This document shows, one piece after another, positions 41,709 through 50,319 of a stretch of DNA of 64,000 bases. The stretch is from Streptomyces sp. 1-11. GTDB taxonomy: Bacteria > Actinomycetota > Actinomycetes > Streptomycetales > Streptomycetaceae. How positions within the stretch are numbered: the first letter of the stretch is position 1; each line of letters starts with the position of its first letter. Location: positions 496,655 through 560,654 of the forward strand of contig NZ_BJTV01000002.1 in the NCBI RefSeq assembly GCF_007176755.1, in the 5' to 3' direction. The notes under the pieces were generated by a model, which did not search any database, was not told where the DNA came from, and saw only the letters and a list, made by a program, of their open reading frames with translations. The translations under genes and the position numbers were made by a program.

Positions 41709-42518
41709 TCAGGCCGTCGGCAGCCAGTCCACCCTGCCCGCGAGCAGGGCGTAGCCGACGAACGCGCCGATGTCGAGCAGGGAGTGGGCGACGACCAGCG
41801 GGCCGACCCGGCCCCAGCGGCGGTAGAGCCAGACGAAGACCACGCCCATCACCATGTTGCCGACGAAGCCGCCGATGCCCTGGTAGAGGTGGTACGAGCC
41901 GCGCAGGACCGCGCTGGCCACCAGCGCGGTCCCCGCCGTCCAGCCGAGCTGCCCCAGTCTGCGCAGCAGGTAGCCGACGACGATGACCTCCTCGAGGACG
42001 GCGTTCTGCACCGCCGACAGGACGAGCACCGGGTACTTCCACCACACGTCCGGCAGGGCCTCGGGCACCACGGTGAGGTTGAAGCCGAGGCCACGGGCGG
42101 CCAGGTAGAAGGCGATTCCGGTGCTGCCGATCACGGCCGCGACGCCCGCGCCCCGGCCGAGGTCGGGCCAGGGGCGGCTGCGGTCGAAGCCCAGCGTGCG
42201 CAGACTCTGGCCCTCACGCATGAGCAGATGGGCGACCAGCGCCACGGGCACCAGCGCGGAGGCGATGCCGAAGAGCTGCCAGGCCAGGTCGAGCCAGGGA
42301 CGCCCGGGCGCGGCGGAGGCGTTGAGAGTGGCCGCCTGGTCCTTGAGCCCGCCCGGTCTGGTGACCGACCCGACGAAGCTGATCAGCGCGGACACGCCGC
42401 TCGCGCCGAGCGAGAGCGCCAGTACGAGCAGTGTCTCGTCCCGGAAGATCCGCCGCGGGAACCGCTCCTGCGGGAGCCGCTCCTGCGGATGGCCTGCGGC
42501 CGCCGGGTCCGCCTCCAC
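41709..42518 (-). CDS. CPBP-family intramembrane metalloprotease
   Basis: A 269-residue, eight-helix membrane protein of the CAAX/bacteriocin-protection (Abi/CPBP) family. The motifs are EEVIVVGYLLRRL (E-E-x3-x-x-x-R-like motif 1, ~170), SYHLYQGIGGFVGNMVMG with a catalytic-type His (motif 2-3) and AHSLLDIGAFVG near the C-terminus. Family members are self-protection or prenyl-protein proteases. The GTG at 42518 (AGGAG five bases upstream) is preferred over the GTG at 42524, which overlaps the ribosome site. Confidence 0.84.
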   Translation of the reverse strand: MEADPAAAGHPQERLPQERFPRRIFRDETLLVLALSLGASGVSALISFVGSVTRPGGLKDQAATLNASAAPGRPWLDLAWQLFGIASALVPVALVAHLLMREGQSLRTLGFDRSRPWPDLGRGAGVAAVIGSTGIAFYLAARGLGFNLTVVPEALPDVWWKYPVLVLSAVQNAVLEEVIVVGYLLRRLGQLGWTAGTALVASAVLRGSYHLYQGIGGFVGNMVMGVVFVWLYRRWGRVGPLVVAHSLLDIGAFVGYALLAGRVDWLPTA

Positions 42519-42622
42519 GTGCACTCCTGTCGTCGCTCCGGCCGTGCGAGCACAGCATGCCGGATCGTCTTCGGGAGCGCTCGACCGGGCCCGGCCCGCC
42601 GCGCGGGGCCCCGCGCCCGCCC

Positions 42623-44140
42623 TCAGCCGAGCGGGACGGGCTCGGGCAGCCCGACCGGCCAGGTGTGCACCGGCTCACCCACGTGCATCAGCTCGGCGTA
42701 GCGGCGTGTCGTCGCGGCCAGCGCGGCCCCGCGTCCGAGCCCCTGCTCCAGCGCCCGGTGGAAGGTGGCCGTCTGCCAGGACGCCCCGTTCACCCGGCGC
42801 CGGCAGCGCTCCTCGATGACGCCCAGGTAGAGGTCGCGGTCTGCGGCCTCCACGCCCCAGGCGTCGAGTCCCGCGGAAGCGAGCGGCAGCAGTTCGTCCC
42901 GGACCAGGGTGACGGCGTCGACCTCGCCCGTGCCGCCGTAGCGGCCCCGGCGCGGCCAGACGAAGCGGGCGTCGATGCCGTCCCGGCAGGCAGCGTCGAA
43001 GTTGGCCTCGGCCGCCTCGAACGGCAGCCGGGTCCACACCGGGCGCGACTCCTCGGCGAGGGCCCGCACCAGGCCGTAGTAGAAGGCCGCGTTGGCGATC
43101 ACGTCGGTGATGGTCGGGCCGGCCGGCAGCACCCGGTTCTCCACCCGCAGGTGCGGCACGCCGTCCGCGATGTCGTAGACGGGCCGGTTCCAGCGGTACA
43201 CCGTGCCGTTGTGCAGCACCAGTTCGGCGAGCTTCGGTATGCCGCCGGCGTCGAGGACCTCCAGCGGGTCCTCGTCGTCGCACATCGGCAGCAGCGCCGG
43301 GAAGTAGCGCAGGTTCTCCTCGAACAGTTCGCGGGCGGAGGAGATCCACCGCTCGCCGAACCAGGTGCGCGGCCGTACGCCCTGCGCCTGGAGCTCCGGC
43401 GGGCGGGTGTCGGTGGCCTGGAGGAACAGCGGCGGCCGGGACTCGCGCCACAGCTCGCGCCCGAACAGGAACGGCGAGTTGGCGCCGACGGCGATCTGCG
43501 CCGCGGACGCCGCCTGGGCGGCGTTCCACACGTCGGCGAAGCGGGCCGGGGTGACCTGCAGGTGCAGCTGCACCGAGGTGCAGGCGGCCTCGGGGGCGAT
43601 GGACTTCGAGGTGCAGCGCAGGTGCTCCACGCCCTCGATGTCGAGCTGGAAGTCCTCGCCGCGCGCCGCCACGATCTGGTCGTTGAGCAGGGTGTAGCGG
43701 TCCGCCTCGGAGAGGTTGGACGAGACGAGGTCGTCGCGGTCGAGCGTGGGCAGAATGCCGATCATCACGATGCCGGCGTCCACCTCGCCGGCCTTTCGGT
43801 CGGCGTACGCGAGCGAGGTGCGCAGTTCCTCGGCGAGCCGGTCGAATACCCGGCCGCCCAGCCGGTGCGGTGCGATGTTCACCTCCAGGTTGAACATCGC
43901 GAGTTCCGTTTGGAAATCACGGCTCGCGATCCGCTCCAGCACCTGCCCGTTCAACATTTTCGGCATGCCGTCGCGGCCCGCGAGATTCAATTCGATCTCG
44001 ACGCCCATGAGGTTCTTGGCGCGGTCGAACCGCTTCTCGTCCAGCAGCCGCTCGAGTCCCGTCAGACACTTCTGGAGCTTTTCGCGGTAGCGCTGGCGAT
44101 CGGACAGGTCGAACTGCCCTGCCACGACCTTCTCCCCCAT
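42623..44140 (-). CDS. GCS2-type glutamate-cysteine-ligase-like enzyme
   Basis: A 505-residue enzyme of the GCS2 (carboxylate-amine ligase) superfamily: MGVEIELNLAGRDGMPKML (~45-63) contains the E-x-E that binds metal-ATP, followed by TELAMFNLEVNIAP, a central TSVQLHLQV strand and the late VENRVLPAGPTITD. Family members make gamma-glutamyl-cysteine or gamma-glutamylamines. Actinomycetes use mycothiol, not glutathione, and this protein is longer than YbdK/EgtA types, so it may serve ergothioneine or another gamma-glutamyl product; I see no egtBCD neighbours. ATG at 44140. Confidence 0.78.
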   Translation of the reverse strand: MGEKVVAGQFDLSDRQRYREKLQKCLTGLERLLDEKRFDRAKNLMGVEIELNLAGRDGMPKMLNGQVLERIASRDFQTELAMFNLEVNIAPHRLGGRVFDRLAEELRTSLAYADRKAGEVDAGIVMIGILPTLDRDDLVSSNLSEADRYTLLNDQIVAARGEDFQLDIEGVEHLRCTSKSIAPEAACTSVQLHLQVTPARFADVWNAAQAASAAQIAVGANSPFLFGRELWRESRPPLFLQATDTRPPELQAQGVRPRTWFGERWISSARELFEENLRYFPALLPMCDDEDPLEVLDAGGIPKLAELVLHNGTVYRWNRPVYDIADGVPHLRVENRVLPAGPTITDVIANAAFYYGLVRALAEESRPVWTRLPFEAAEANFDAACRDGIDARFVWPRRGRYGGTGEVDAVTLVRDELLPLASAGLDAWGVEAADRDLYLGVIEERCRRRVNGASWQTATFHRALEQGLGRGAALAATTRRYAELMHVGEPVHTWPVGLPEPVPLG

Positions 44141-44698
44141 CTAAGTGTCCCTCCTCGGATGGCGGGCCGCGGATCGGCCGCCGGGGTCCCGGGTCTGGAT
44201 GATGCCCAGTGGAAGCGATCGATAACGTCCCGCGCGGGCCCGGCGCCCGCTACTCTGTCGGAATGTTCCCGGCGGCACATTCACGGGGCATGCCGCATCA
44301 CGCACGTTCGTGTGCCCCGATCGCCTCGTGAAAAACGCCGACGACAATCGGCCGACCGCGGCGGCGGCGTATTACGAGGTCAGCGGGGGTTCCCGGCGCG
44401 AAAAGCGGGATACATGCAGGCGAATCGGCGACTGAATGACGTCTTGCCGGACCGACCGGAATGCGGTAGACGAAACATCGTCTGAACACGTGTCGTATAA
44501 ACTTCGCGAACAAGGCCCGGGGTTGGTGCCCGTGGTCCCGGTTTCTGTCGTGTTCCTGCCGAAGATTCAGCGGCAGGCCCCAGCCGTACCCTCGCTCGCC
44601 GAACCGGGCCCCACCTCTCTGGCCGTACGTGAGCTGACAGCGCCGTCCGCCCCACCCTCCTCGCGCCGCCGCGCCTGTCGAACGAGAGGCGACCCACC
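44141..44698. other. Long intergenic region without a gene
   Basis: About 560 bases between the divergent GCS2-like gene and the hypothetical gene at 44699. Local G+C is clearly lower at 44330-44520 than in coding DNA (TATAAACTTCGCGAAC-type stretches). It must carry two promoters. No RNA gene, operator palindrome or hairpin of note was recognised; long ORFs here on either strand have unlikely codon use. Confidence 0.5.
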
Positions 44699-45286
44699 AT
44701 GCCCCTGCACGCGCCCGCCGCACCCGCGCCCGCACTGCGTTCCGTCCTCACGGCCCTCGGTTCCCCCACCGCGGTCCGCGAGGCCAGAACTCCGTCCCTG
44801 CGCGCCGCACAGGGACCCACGACGCCCGAACTCCCGCTTCCCGTATACGTACTGGACCGGATCACCGCACAGGGCCTGACCGCCACCCGGCTGGCCGGCT
44901 GGCGGTTCCTGATCCGCTGCGGCGACCGGGCGGTGGCCGCAGCCGACACCATGCTGACCGCGGACGGCTGGGCCTTCTCGCATTTCTTCGAGGGGCCTTG
45001 GATCACCTCCACCGAGCGCGCCCTGCAGCAGGCCGAGGCGCTGACGCAGCCGTACCAGCCCCGCCTGCTGTCCGTGCCCGGCCTGTACATGCTCACGCTG
45101 TGGCTGCACGGCGACGTCGGCGCCGACGCCTCCGAGGGGCATCCGGCCGCCACCGACCTGCTGGTGCCCCTGGCCCCGGCGCCGCCCGGCATTCCGGCCC
45201 ACCGGCCGCATCGCGTCGCCGAGTTGCTCCCGGTGCTGACCCATCGGGCGACTCCCGTACCGCTGCTCGGTTCCATTCCCGTCTGA
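44699..45286 (+). CDS. Hypothetical streptomycete protein
   Basis: A 195-residue soluble protein with a normal actinomycete codon bias. After a 40-residue Ala/Pro-rich N-terminus there is a compact domain with TATRLAGWRFLIRCGDRAVAAADTML, WAFSHFFEGPWI and LLSVPGLYMLTLWLHGD. The order of strands and helices gives no recognised family. I do not assign a function. It ends at a very strong terminator, so it is expressed as a single unit. ATG at 44699 preceded by GAGAGG. Confidence 0.7.
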   Translation: MPLHAPAAPAPALRSVLTALGSPTAVREARTPSLRAAQGPTTPELPLPVYVLDRITAQGLTATRLAGWRFLIRCGDRAVAAADTMLTADGWAFSHFFEGPWITSTERALQQAEALTQPYQPRLLSVPGLYMLTLWLHGDVGADASEGHPAATDLLVPLAPAPPGIPAHRPHRVAELLPVLTHRATPVPLLGSIPV

Positions 45287-45292
45287 ACGACC

Positions 45293-45334
45293 CGCGCGTA
45301 CCCCGCTTCCCGCACGGGAAGCGGGGTACGCGCG
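45293..45334 (+). terminator. 19-bp perfect hairpin with U-tract
   Basis: Left arm 45293-45311 and right arm 45316-45334 are perfectly complementary with a GCAC loop, followed by TCTTTT. It starts 6 bases after the stop of the preceding gene; the best intrinsic terminator of the window. Confidence 0.93.
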
Positions 45335-45584
45335 TCTTTTCCGGCCGACGCTCGCTCGCCCGAGCGATCGCCCGCTCCTACGAGCCGGAAAGGGGATCTC
45401 TGCCGTTCGGACTAGCCCTTTCCGGCCCCCCGGAACCACCCGAAGTGACAGTGCAGTTGGGATGAACCGCCCGCGCGGGTGACGCGTCATGAACCTGTGA
45501 GAAGCCGTGCTGCGAAATACCTGCGGATTGACGCCCAGAGGGCAACACTGGGTTCCGACCGACGTATCACCACGGGGGACGGAC

Positions 45585-45812
45585 ATGACCACGACAGAGC
45601 GAGAGATCCCATCCATGTGCCAGCACCAGCCACCGTGCCCGCCAGCCGAGTCCGCCGACCGGGAGTCCGCCCGCCTCGTGGCGCACCACCCGGAGCAGGG
45701 CTGGAGCCTGCTGTGCAACGGCGTCCTGTGCTTCGAGGACACCGGTGAGCTTCTGCCCGACGGCAGCGTCATCGCCCCGCACCGCCCGGACCGGGTGATG
45801 ACCGCCGCCTGA
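45585..45812 (+). CDS. DUF5999-type small protein (MCQHQPPCP family)
   Basis: A 75-residue protein whose core MCQHQPPCP, then HPEQGWSLLCNGVLCFEDTGELLPDG, is a signature I recall from streptomycete genomes (DUF5999). Three or four cysteines (CQHQPPC, LLCNGVLC) could bind a metal. The ATG at 45585 is preceded by GGGGGAC; the internal ATG 11 codons later, which begins at MCQHQ, may be the real start. No function known. Flanked by a terminator on each side. Confidence 0.75.
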   Translation: MTTTEREIPSMCQHQPPCPPAESADRESARLVAHHPEQGWSLLCNGVLCFEDTGELLPDGSVIAPHRPDRVMTAA

Positions 45813-45864
45813 CCTTCCGGGCGCACCTTCCGGGCGGTACCGCCGCGCCGCCCGGCGATCAGAG

Positions 45865-45900
45865 GGGCCGGCCGCACACGCACGGTGCGCACCGGCCCCG
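45865..45900. terminator. GGGGCCGG/CCGGCCCC hairpin between convergent genes
   Basis: An 8-bp perfect stem (45865-45872 with 45893-45900) separates the DUF5999 gene (+) and the xylanase operon (-), so it may serve both. The loop of 20 bases contains a secondary GTGCG/CGCAC element. No U-tract on either strand. Confidence 0.6.
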
Positions 45901-45923
45901 AAGCGTGTCCGGGCCCGGTCACC

Positions 45924-46982
45924 TCAGGTGACCGACCGCTCCCGCAGCGCTTCCCGCAGCGCCGAGTAGGCGGGCTTGGGCGCCAGCCCCTCGTCCCAGG
46001 GCAGGGCCGCCCCCTCGCCGGGAAAGAAGGCCGGGATCCAGGAGTACTTGTCGGTGTAGTCCCAGACCGTCACGCCCACGCAGCGGCGGACGGTCAGGCA
46101 GGCCCTGGTCAGGTTGCGGTACCAGTCGGCCTGTTCGGCCAGCTTCCCGTCGGTCGCGGGCAGTTGCATGCGCACGTCGACCTCGGTGAGGGCGGTGTCG
46201 AGGCCGAGGCGCGAGAAGCGGCGGAGGTTGTCCTCCAGGGTGGCGGGATAGCCGTACTGCAGGGCCAGGTGGGCCTGGAAACCGATGCCGTCGAGCGGGA
46301 CGCCCTGCGCCTTCAGCTCCTCGGCCAGCCGGTGGTAGGCGTCGCTCTTCGGGCCGACGGCCTCGATGTTGTAGTCGTTGAGGTAGAGCCTGGCGTGCGG
46401 GTCGGCCGCGTGGGCCCAGCGCAGCGCGTCGGCGATGTAGCCCGGACCGAGCGTCTTGTACCAGATGGTCTCGCGGTAGCTGCCGTCCTCGTTGAACGCC
46501 TCGTTGACGACGTCCCACGAGTAGACCTTGCCCCGGTAGTGCCGTACCTCCGTGGTGATGTGCTTCTTCAGCACGGCCCGCAGTTCGCCGGCGGTCCACT
46601 CCCTCGACGTCAGCCAGTCCGGGAGCTGGCTGTGCCAGACGAGGGTGTGGGCGCGGACCTTCTGGTGGTGCCGGCGCGCGAGGTCCACGATCTGGTCGCC
46701 GGCGCTCCAGTCGAAGACGCCCTGCTGCGGCTCGGTGGCGTACCACTTCATCCCGTTGCCGGGGGTGATCATGTCGAACTCGCTGCCGAGGATCTTCGTG
46801 TAGGCGCTGCCGGTGAGTTCGGGGTTGTCGGTGGCGCTGCCGAAGTAGCGGCCGTGCCGCTGGGCGAGTTCGGCGAGGGTGGGCTGCCGGTCGTGGGCCT
46901 GGGCGGCGGGCCCCGCGGCGAGGCCCGCGGCCACCAGGACGGCCGCGAGGGCGCCGGCGAGTCCGAGACGCGTCATGGGCAT
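45924..46982 (-). CDS. Secreted GH10 endo-1,4-beta-xylanase
   Basis: A 352-residue secreted enzyme. Signal peptide ~1-29 (TRLGLAGALAAVLVAAGLA then AQA-HD). The GH10 acid/base is E161 (WDVVNEAF) and the nucleophile is E267 (TEVDVRM), within a full TIM barrel; no CBM follows, unlike the two-domain streptomycete xylanases XlnA. It attacks xylan outside the cell, giving oligomers imported by the ABC system encoded upstream. Last gene of the locus, 29 bases after permease G; AGGAG seven bases before the ATG at 46982. Confidence 0.95.
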   Translation of the reverse strand: MPMTRLGLAGALAAVLVAAGLAAGPAAQAHDRQPTLAELAQRHGRYFGSATDNPELTGSAYTKILGSEFDMITPGNGMKWYATEPQQGVFDWSAGDQIVDLARRHHQKVRAHTLVWHSQLPDWLTSREWTAGELRAVLKKHITTEVRHYRGKVYSWDVVNEAFNEDGSYRETIWYKTLGPGYIADALRWAHAADPHARLYLNDYNIEAVGPKSDAYHRLAEELKAQGVPLDGIGFQAHLALQYGYPATLEDNLRRFSRLGLDTALTEVDVRMQLPATDGKLAEQADWYRNLTRACLTVRRCVGVTVWDYTDKYSWIPAFFPGEGAALPWDEGLAPKPAYSALREALRERSVT

Positions 46983-47011
46983 GGTGCGACTCCTGTCTGT
47001 CGGGGGGTGGC

Positions 47012-47839
47012 TCAGCCCTTGGTGGCGCCCGCGGTCAGCCCGCCGACGAGCTGGCGTTCGGCGACCGAGTAGAAGGCGAGGGCGGGGACCATGGCGAGCA
47101 CGAGGTAGGCGAAGACCCGGGCGTACTCCGCCGAGTACTGGCCCTGGAACTGCTGGACGCCGACGGGCAGCGTCCACCAGGTGCTGTCGGTGAACACCAG
47201 CAGCGGCAGGAAGAAGTTGTTCCAGCTGGTGACCACCGCGAGGACCGAGACGGTGCCGAGCGCGGGCCGGGCCATCGGCAGCAGCACCCGCCAGAAGAAC
47301 CCGAAGGCGCTGCAGCCGTCGAGCGTGGCCGCTTCCTCCAGCTCACCGGGTATCTGCCGGAAGAAGCCGCGCAGGATGATGATCGTCATCGGCAGTCCGA
47401 AGGCGGCCTGCGGGAGGATCACGCCGAGCGGGTTGTCCAGCAGGTCCAGGGAGCGCAGCAGCAGGAACAGCGGCAGGGCGGCCACCGCGAAGGGGAACAT
47501 CAGCCCCATGGTGAACAGGGTGAACAGCCATTCCCGTCCGCGGAAGGCGAACCGGGCGAAGGAGAAGGCCGCGAGCGCGGACACGGCGACCACCAGCACG
47601 GTCGTCGCCACCGCGATCAGCGTGCTGTTGCCGAGGAGCCGCCAGAAGTCGCCGGAGCGCAGGATGCCGGTGTAGTTGCCGGTCAGCCACCGGTCGGGCA
47701 GCCCGAACGGGTTGCGGGACAGCTCGTCGGTGGACTTGAAGCCCGACAGGATCGCGTACACCAGGGGTACGACCATCACCGCCCCGACCACGACGAGGAT
47801 CCCGTGCAGCGGGAGCGTGCGTACGGTCTGCCGCCTCAC
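47012..47839 (-). CDS. Sugar ABC permease (MalG type)
   Basis: A 275-residue, six-helix permease. The EAA loop reads EEAATLDGCSAFGFFWRVLLPMARP (~185-208), the ATPase-contact motif, and the C-terminus is short as in MalG homologues. It forms the inner-membrane channel for xylo-/arabinoxylo-oligosaccharides with the neighbouring permease. GTG start at 47839 overlaps the MalF-type stop as GTGA. No ATPase gene in the locus: the general sugar ATPase MsiK is the expected partner in streptomycetes. Confidence 0.93.
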   Translation of the reverse strand: MRRQTVRTLPLHGILVVVGAVMVVPLVYAILSGFKSTDELSRNPFGLPDRWLTGNYTGILRSGDFWRLLGNSTLIAVATTVLVVAVSALAAFSFARFAFRGREWLFTLFTMGLMFPFAVAALPLFLLLRSLDLLDNPLGVILPQAAFGLPMTIIILRGFFRQIPGELEEAATLDGCSAFGFFWRVLLPMARPALGTVSVLAVVTSWNNFFLPLLVFTDSTWWTLPVGVQQFQGQYSAEYARVFAYLVLAMVPALAFYSVAERQLVGGLTAGATKG

Positions 47840-48834
47840 GTGCCGGCTCCCCTCATCGTCGTGGTGGCCCCTTCGAGGTCGCGGCGGAGCACGAACCGCT
47901 GGTAGGCGAGGGCGAAGGCGAGGCAGATGCCGAACATGACCACGCTGACCGCGCTGGCGTAGCCGACCTGGTAGCGCTTGAAGCCGTACTGGAACATGGT
48001 CACGGCCATCGTCTCGGAGTGGTGGTCGGGTCCGCCCTGGGTGACGACCCACACCAGGTCGAAGAGCTGGATCGCCCCGATGACGGACAGGAAGACGCTG
48101 ATCCGCAGGGTGGGCGCGAGCAGCGGCAGGGTGACGTTGCGGAAGCGCTGCCAGGGACCTGCGCCGTCGATCAGCGCCGCCTCGGTCAACTCGGCCGGGA
48201 TGGACTGGAGTCCGGCCAGGTAGAGCATCATGTGGAAGCCGAAGTACTTCCAGGTCATGACGAGGAACAAGGTGGCCATGACGTAGGAGGGGTCGGCGAA
48301 CCACTCGCCGCCCAGGCCGTCCAGGCCGACGGCGCCGAGGACGTGGTCGGCGAGCCCGTCGTCGGGGGCGAAGACCATGCCGAACAGCACGCCGGTGATG
48401 GCCTCGGACAGGACGTACGGCGCGAAGAACAGCATCCGGTACACCGCCCGGCCGCGCAGCCGCTGGTTGAGGAGCACCGCCATGGCGAGGGCGAACGGCA
48501 GCTGCAGGGCGAGCGAGAGCAGCACCAGGACCAGGCAGCGCCACAGGTCGCCCAGGAAGACCGGGTCCTGGAAGAGGCGGCTGAAGTTGTCCACGCCCGT
48601 GTAGTCGGAGGGCATGCCGAAGCCGCCCCAGCGGAAGAAGGCGGCGTACAGCGCGAACAGCATCGGCAGCAGCACCAGCCCGATGAACAGGACCAGTGCG
48701 GGCAGTTGGAAGGCGACCGCGGTCAGCCAGTTGCGCGCGCGCCGCCGCGACCGCCCGCGGACCGCGCCGGCGGCCGGGGGCGGGCGGTCGGCGGCCGGGC
48801 CGCTTCGCCGGTCGGGGAGGTAGGTGGAGGTCAT
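47836..48834 (-). CDS. Sugar ABC permease (MalF type)
   Basis: A 332-residue permease with ~35 polar N-terminal residues, then six helices. The EAA loop is ELTEAALIDGAGPWQRFRNVTLPLLAP (~225-251). Paired with the MalG-type permease in an operon starting at the binding-protein gene. ATG start at 48834, six bases after the binding protein's stop. It shares the family architecture of CebF/BxlF-type permeases that import cellobiose or xylobiose; the GH43/GH10 neighbours indicate xylo-oligosaccharides. Confidence 0.93.
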   Translation of the reverse strand: MTSTYLPDRRSGPAADRPPPAAGAVRGRSRRRARNWLTAVAFQLPALVLFIGLVLLPMLFALYAAFFRWGGFGMPSDYTGVDNFSRLFQDPVFLGDLWRCLVLVLLSLALQLPFALAMAVLLNQRLRGRAVYRMLFFAPYVLSEAITGVLFGMVFAPDDGLADHVLGAVGLDGLGGEWFADPSYVMATLFLVMTWKYFGFHMMLYLAGLQSIPAELTEAALIDGAGPWQRFRNVTLPLLAPTLRISVFLSVIGAIQLFDLVWVVTQGGPDHHSETMAVTMFQYGFKRYQVGYASAVSVVMFGICLAFALAYQRFVLRRDLEGATTTMRGAGT

Positions 48835-48840
48835 CGCCGG

Positions 48841-50136
48841 CTACTGCTCTTCCTTGGCCGTCTTGGTGATGGACTGCGCGACCTGTTCGGGCGACTTGGA
48901 ACCGGCGATGAGGGCGGCCACGCTGTCGTTGACCTCCTGGCCGACGGCGGGCGCGTAGGCCTGGTCGAGGTAGAGCTGGAAGCCGGTGGCCGCCTTCAGC
49001 TGGGCCTGCACGGCCTTGAGGTTGGCGTTCGTGAGGGCGTTCTCGGCGGCCGGGACGACCGGCAGCACGCCGGTCTTCTTCACCAGTTCGCGGTCGGTGG
49101 TCTCGCTGGCGAAGAACTTCAGGAAGTCGAAGGCGGCCTGCGGGGCGCCCTTGCGCAGCGCGTGCCCGCCGCCTCCGCCGAACACCTCGGTGATCTTCCC
49201 CTTGCCGCCCTCCACCGCGGGGAACGGGAAGAAGCCCAGGTCGGAGCCGAGGCCCTTGCCCGAGTCGGCCTCCACGACCGGGGCCCACTGGCCCATGAGC
49301 TCCATCGCGGCCTTGCCGTTGCCCACGGTGGCCGCCTGGCCGGTCGGGGTGGAGTAGGCGGCTCCGAGGAATCCCTTCTGGAACGGCTGGAGGGCCACCA
49401 GTTCCTTCAGGTGCCGTCCCGCGTCGACGAAGTCGGCGCCGGTGAAGTCCTTGGCGTCGCCGGCCTTCTGCAGGGCCTCGGCACCGGCGGTGCGCATCGA
49501 CAGGTAGGCCCAGTAGTACATGCCGGGCCACTTCTCCTTGCCGGCCAGGGCTATCGGGGTGACGCCGGCGGACTTCAGCGTGCGCACGGTGTCGAGGAAG
49601 CCGCTCCAGGTCGTCGGCGGCGTGGTGACCCCGGCCTTCTTGAAGAGCGCCTTGTTGTACCAGAACCCGATCATGCCGATGTCGAACGGGATGCCGTACG
49701 CCTTGCCGTCCAGCAGGTACGGCTGCCCGGCGACCGGCAGCAGCCCCTCGGCCCAGGGCTTGGTGCGGTCGGTGAGGTCCTCGACCAGTCCGGCGGCGAC
49801 CTGCTGCCTGAGCACTCCGCCGCCCCAGGTGTGGAAGATGTCCGGCAGCTTCCCGGAGGCGGTCAGCGCGGTCATCTTCGACTTGTAGGCGTCGTTCTCC
49901 AGTTGGACGATCTTCACCTTGACCTTGGGGTTCTGGGCCTCGAACTTCTTGGCGAGGCCGGCCCAGACGGTCTTGGTCGGCTGGGTGGTCGAGATGTTCC
50001 ACCACTCGATGGTGGTCGTCCCCGAGGACGACCCTCCGTCCGAGTCGCCGCCGCAGCCGCTGAGTGCGGTCACCCCGAGGCCGGCGGCCGCGGAGGCCGC
50101 CAGGAAGCCGCGGCGGGACAGTGCGGGGTCGCCCAT
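48841..50136 (-). CDS. Sugar-binding lipoprotein with Tat signal
   Basis: A 431-residue solute-binding protein (SBP_bac_1 type). The signal contains the twin-arginine motif SRRGFLAAS, followed by lipobox LSGC (C at ~28), so it is exported folded and lipidated. Mature-domain marks: WWNIS, the KVKIVQLENDAYKSKM helix and DIFHTWGGG. ATG at 50136 chosen (AAGGAG six bases upstream); an adjacent ATG at 50139 would be too close. Its start is overlapped by a CGAAA-C-TTTCG palindrome. It probably captures xylo-oligomers for the two permeases that follow. Confidence 0.92.
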   Translation of the reverse strand: MGDPALSRRGFLAASAAAGLGVTALSGCGGDSDGGSSSGTTTIEWWNISTTQPTKTVWAGLAKKFEAQNPKVKVKIVQLENDAYKSKMTALTASGKLPDIFHTWGGGVLRQQVAAGLVEDLTDRTKPWAEGLLPVAGQPYLLDGKAYGIPFDIGMIGFWYNKALFKKAGVTTPPTTWSGFLDTVRTLKSAGVTPIALAGKEKWPGMYYWAYLSMRTAGAEALQKAGDAKDFTGADFVDAGRHLKELVALQPFQKGFLGAAYSTPTGQAATVGNGKAAMELMGQWAPVVEADSGKGLGSDLGFFPFPAVEGGKGKITEVFGGGGGHALRKGAPQAAFDFLKFFASETTDRELVKKTGVLPVVPAAENALTNANLKAVQAQLKAATGFQLYLDQAYAPAVGQEVNDSVAALIAGSKSPEQVAQSITKTAKEEQ

Positions 50137-50148
50137 CATGCGCTCCTT

Positions 50149-50159
50149 CGAAACTTTCG
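50149..50159. promoter_or_regulatory. CGAAA-C-TTTCG operator over the binding-protein ribosome site
   Basis: Perfect 11-bp palindrome, 13 bases upstream of the ATG at 50136 and touching its Shine-Dalgarno sequence. The same motif with G in the centre lies in front of the GH43 gene. CGAA-N-TTCG-type inverted repeats are described for Streptomyces xylanase promoters. Confidence 0.75.
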
Positions 50160-50240
50160 GAAGTGCTTCGGAGAGGTACCAGACGCGGGAAAGCAGGGTC
50201 CACCGCATACGCCCGCAGGGTCAGGCACACTCCGGTGGTC

Positions 50241-50270
50241 CGAAACATTCGGTCAAATTCCCGAACGTTC
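50241..50270. promoter_or_regulatory. Two further GAA..TTC inverted repeats upstream of the binding protein
   Basis: CGAAACATTCG at 50241-50251 is one base pair short of the perfect motif, and GAACGTTC at 50263-50270 is a perfect 8-bp palindrome. They are ~20 bases apart, in the GH43-to-binding-protein intergenic region, making a multi-site operator with the palindrome at 50149. Confidence 0.55.
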
Positions 50271-50319
50271 CGATCCGCGACTCTAGAAAGGCGCGTGAGG
50301 AGCGTCAAGGTGTCGCGCA

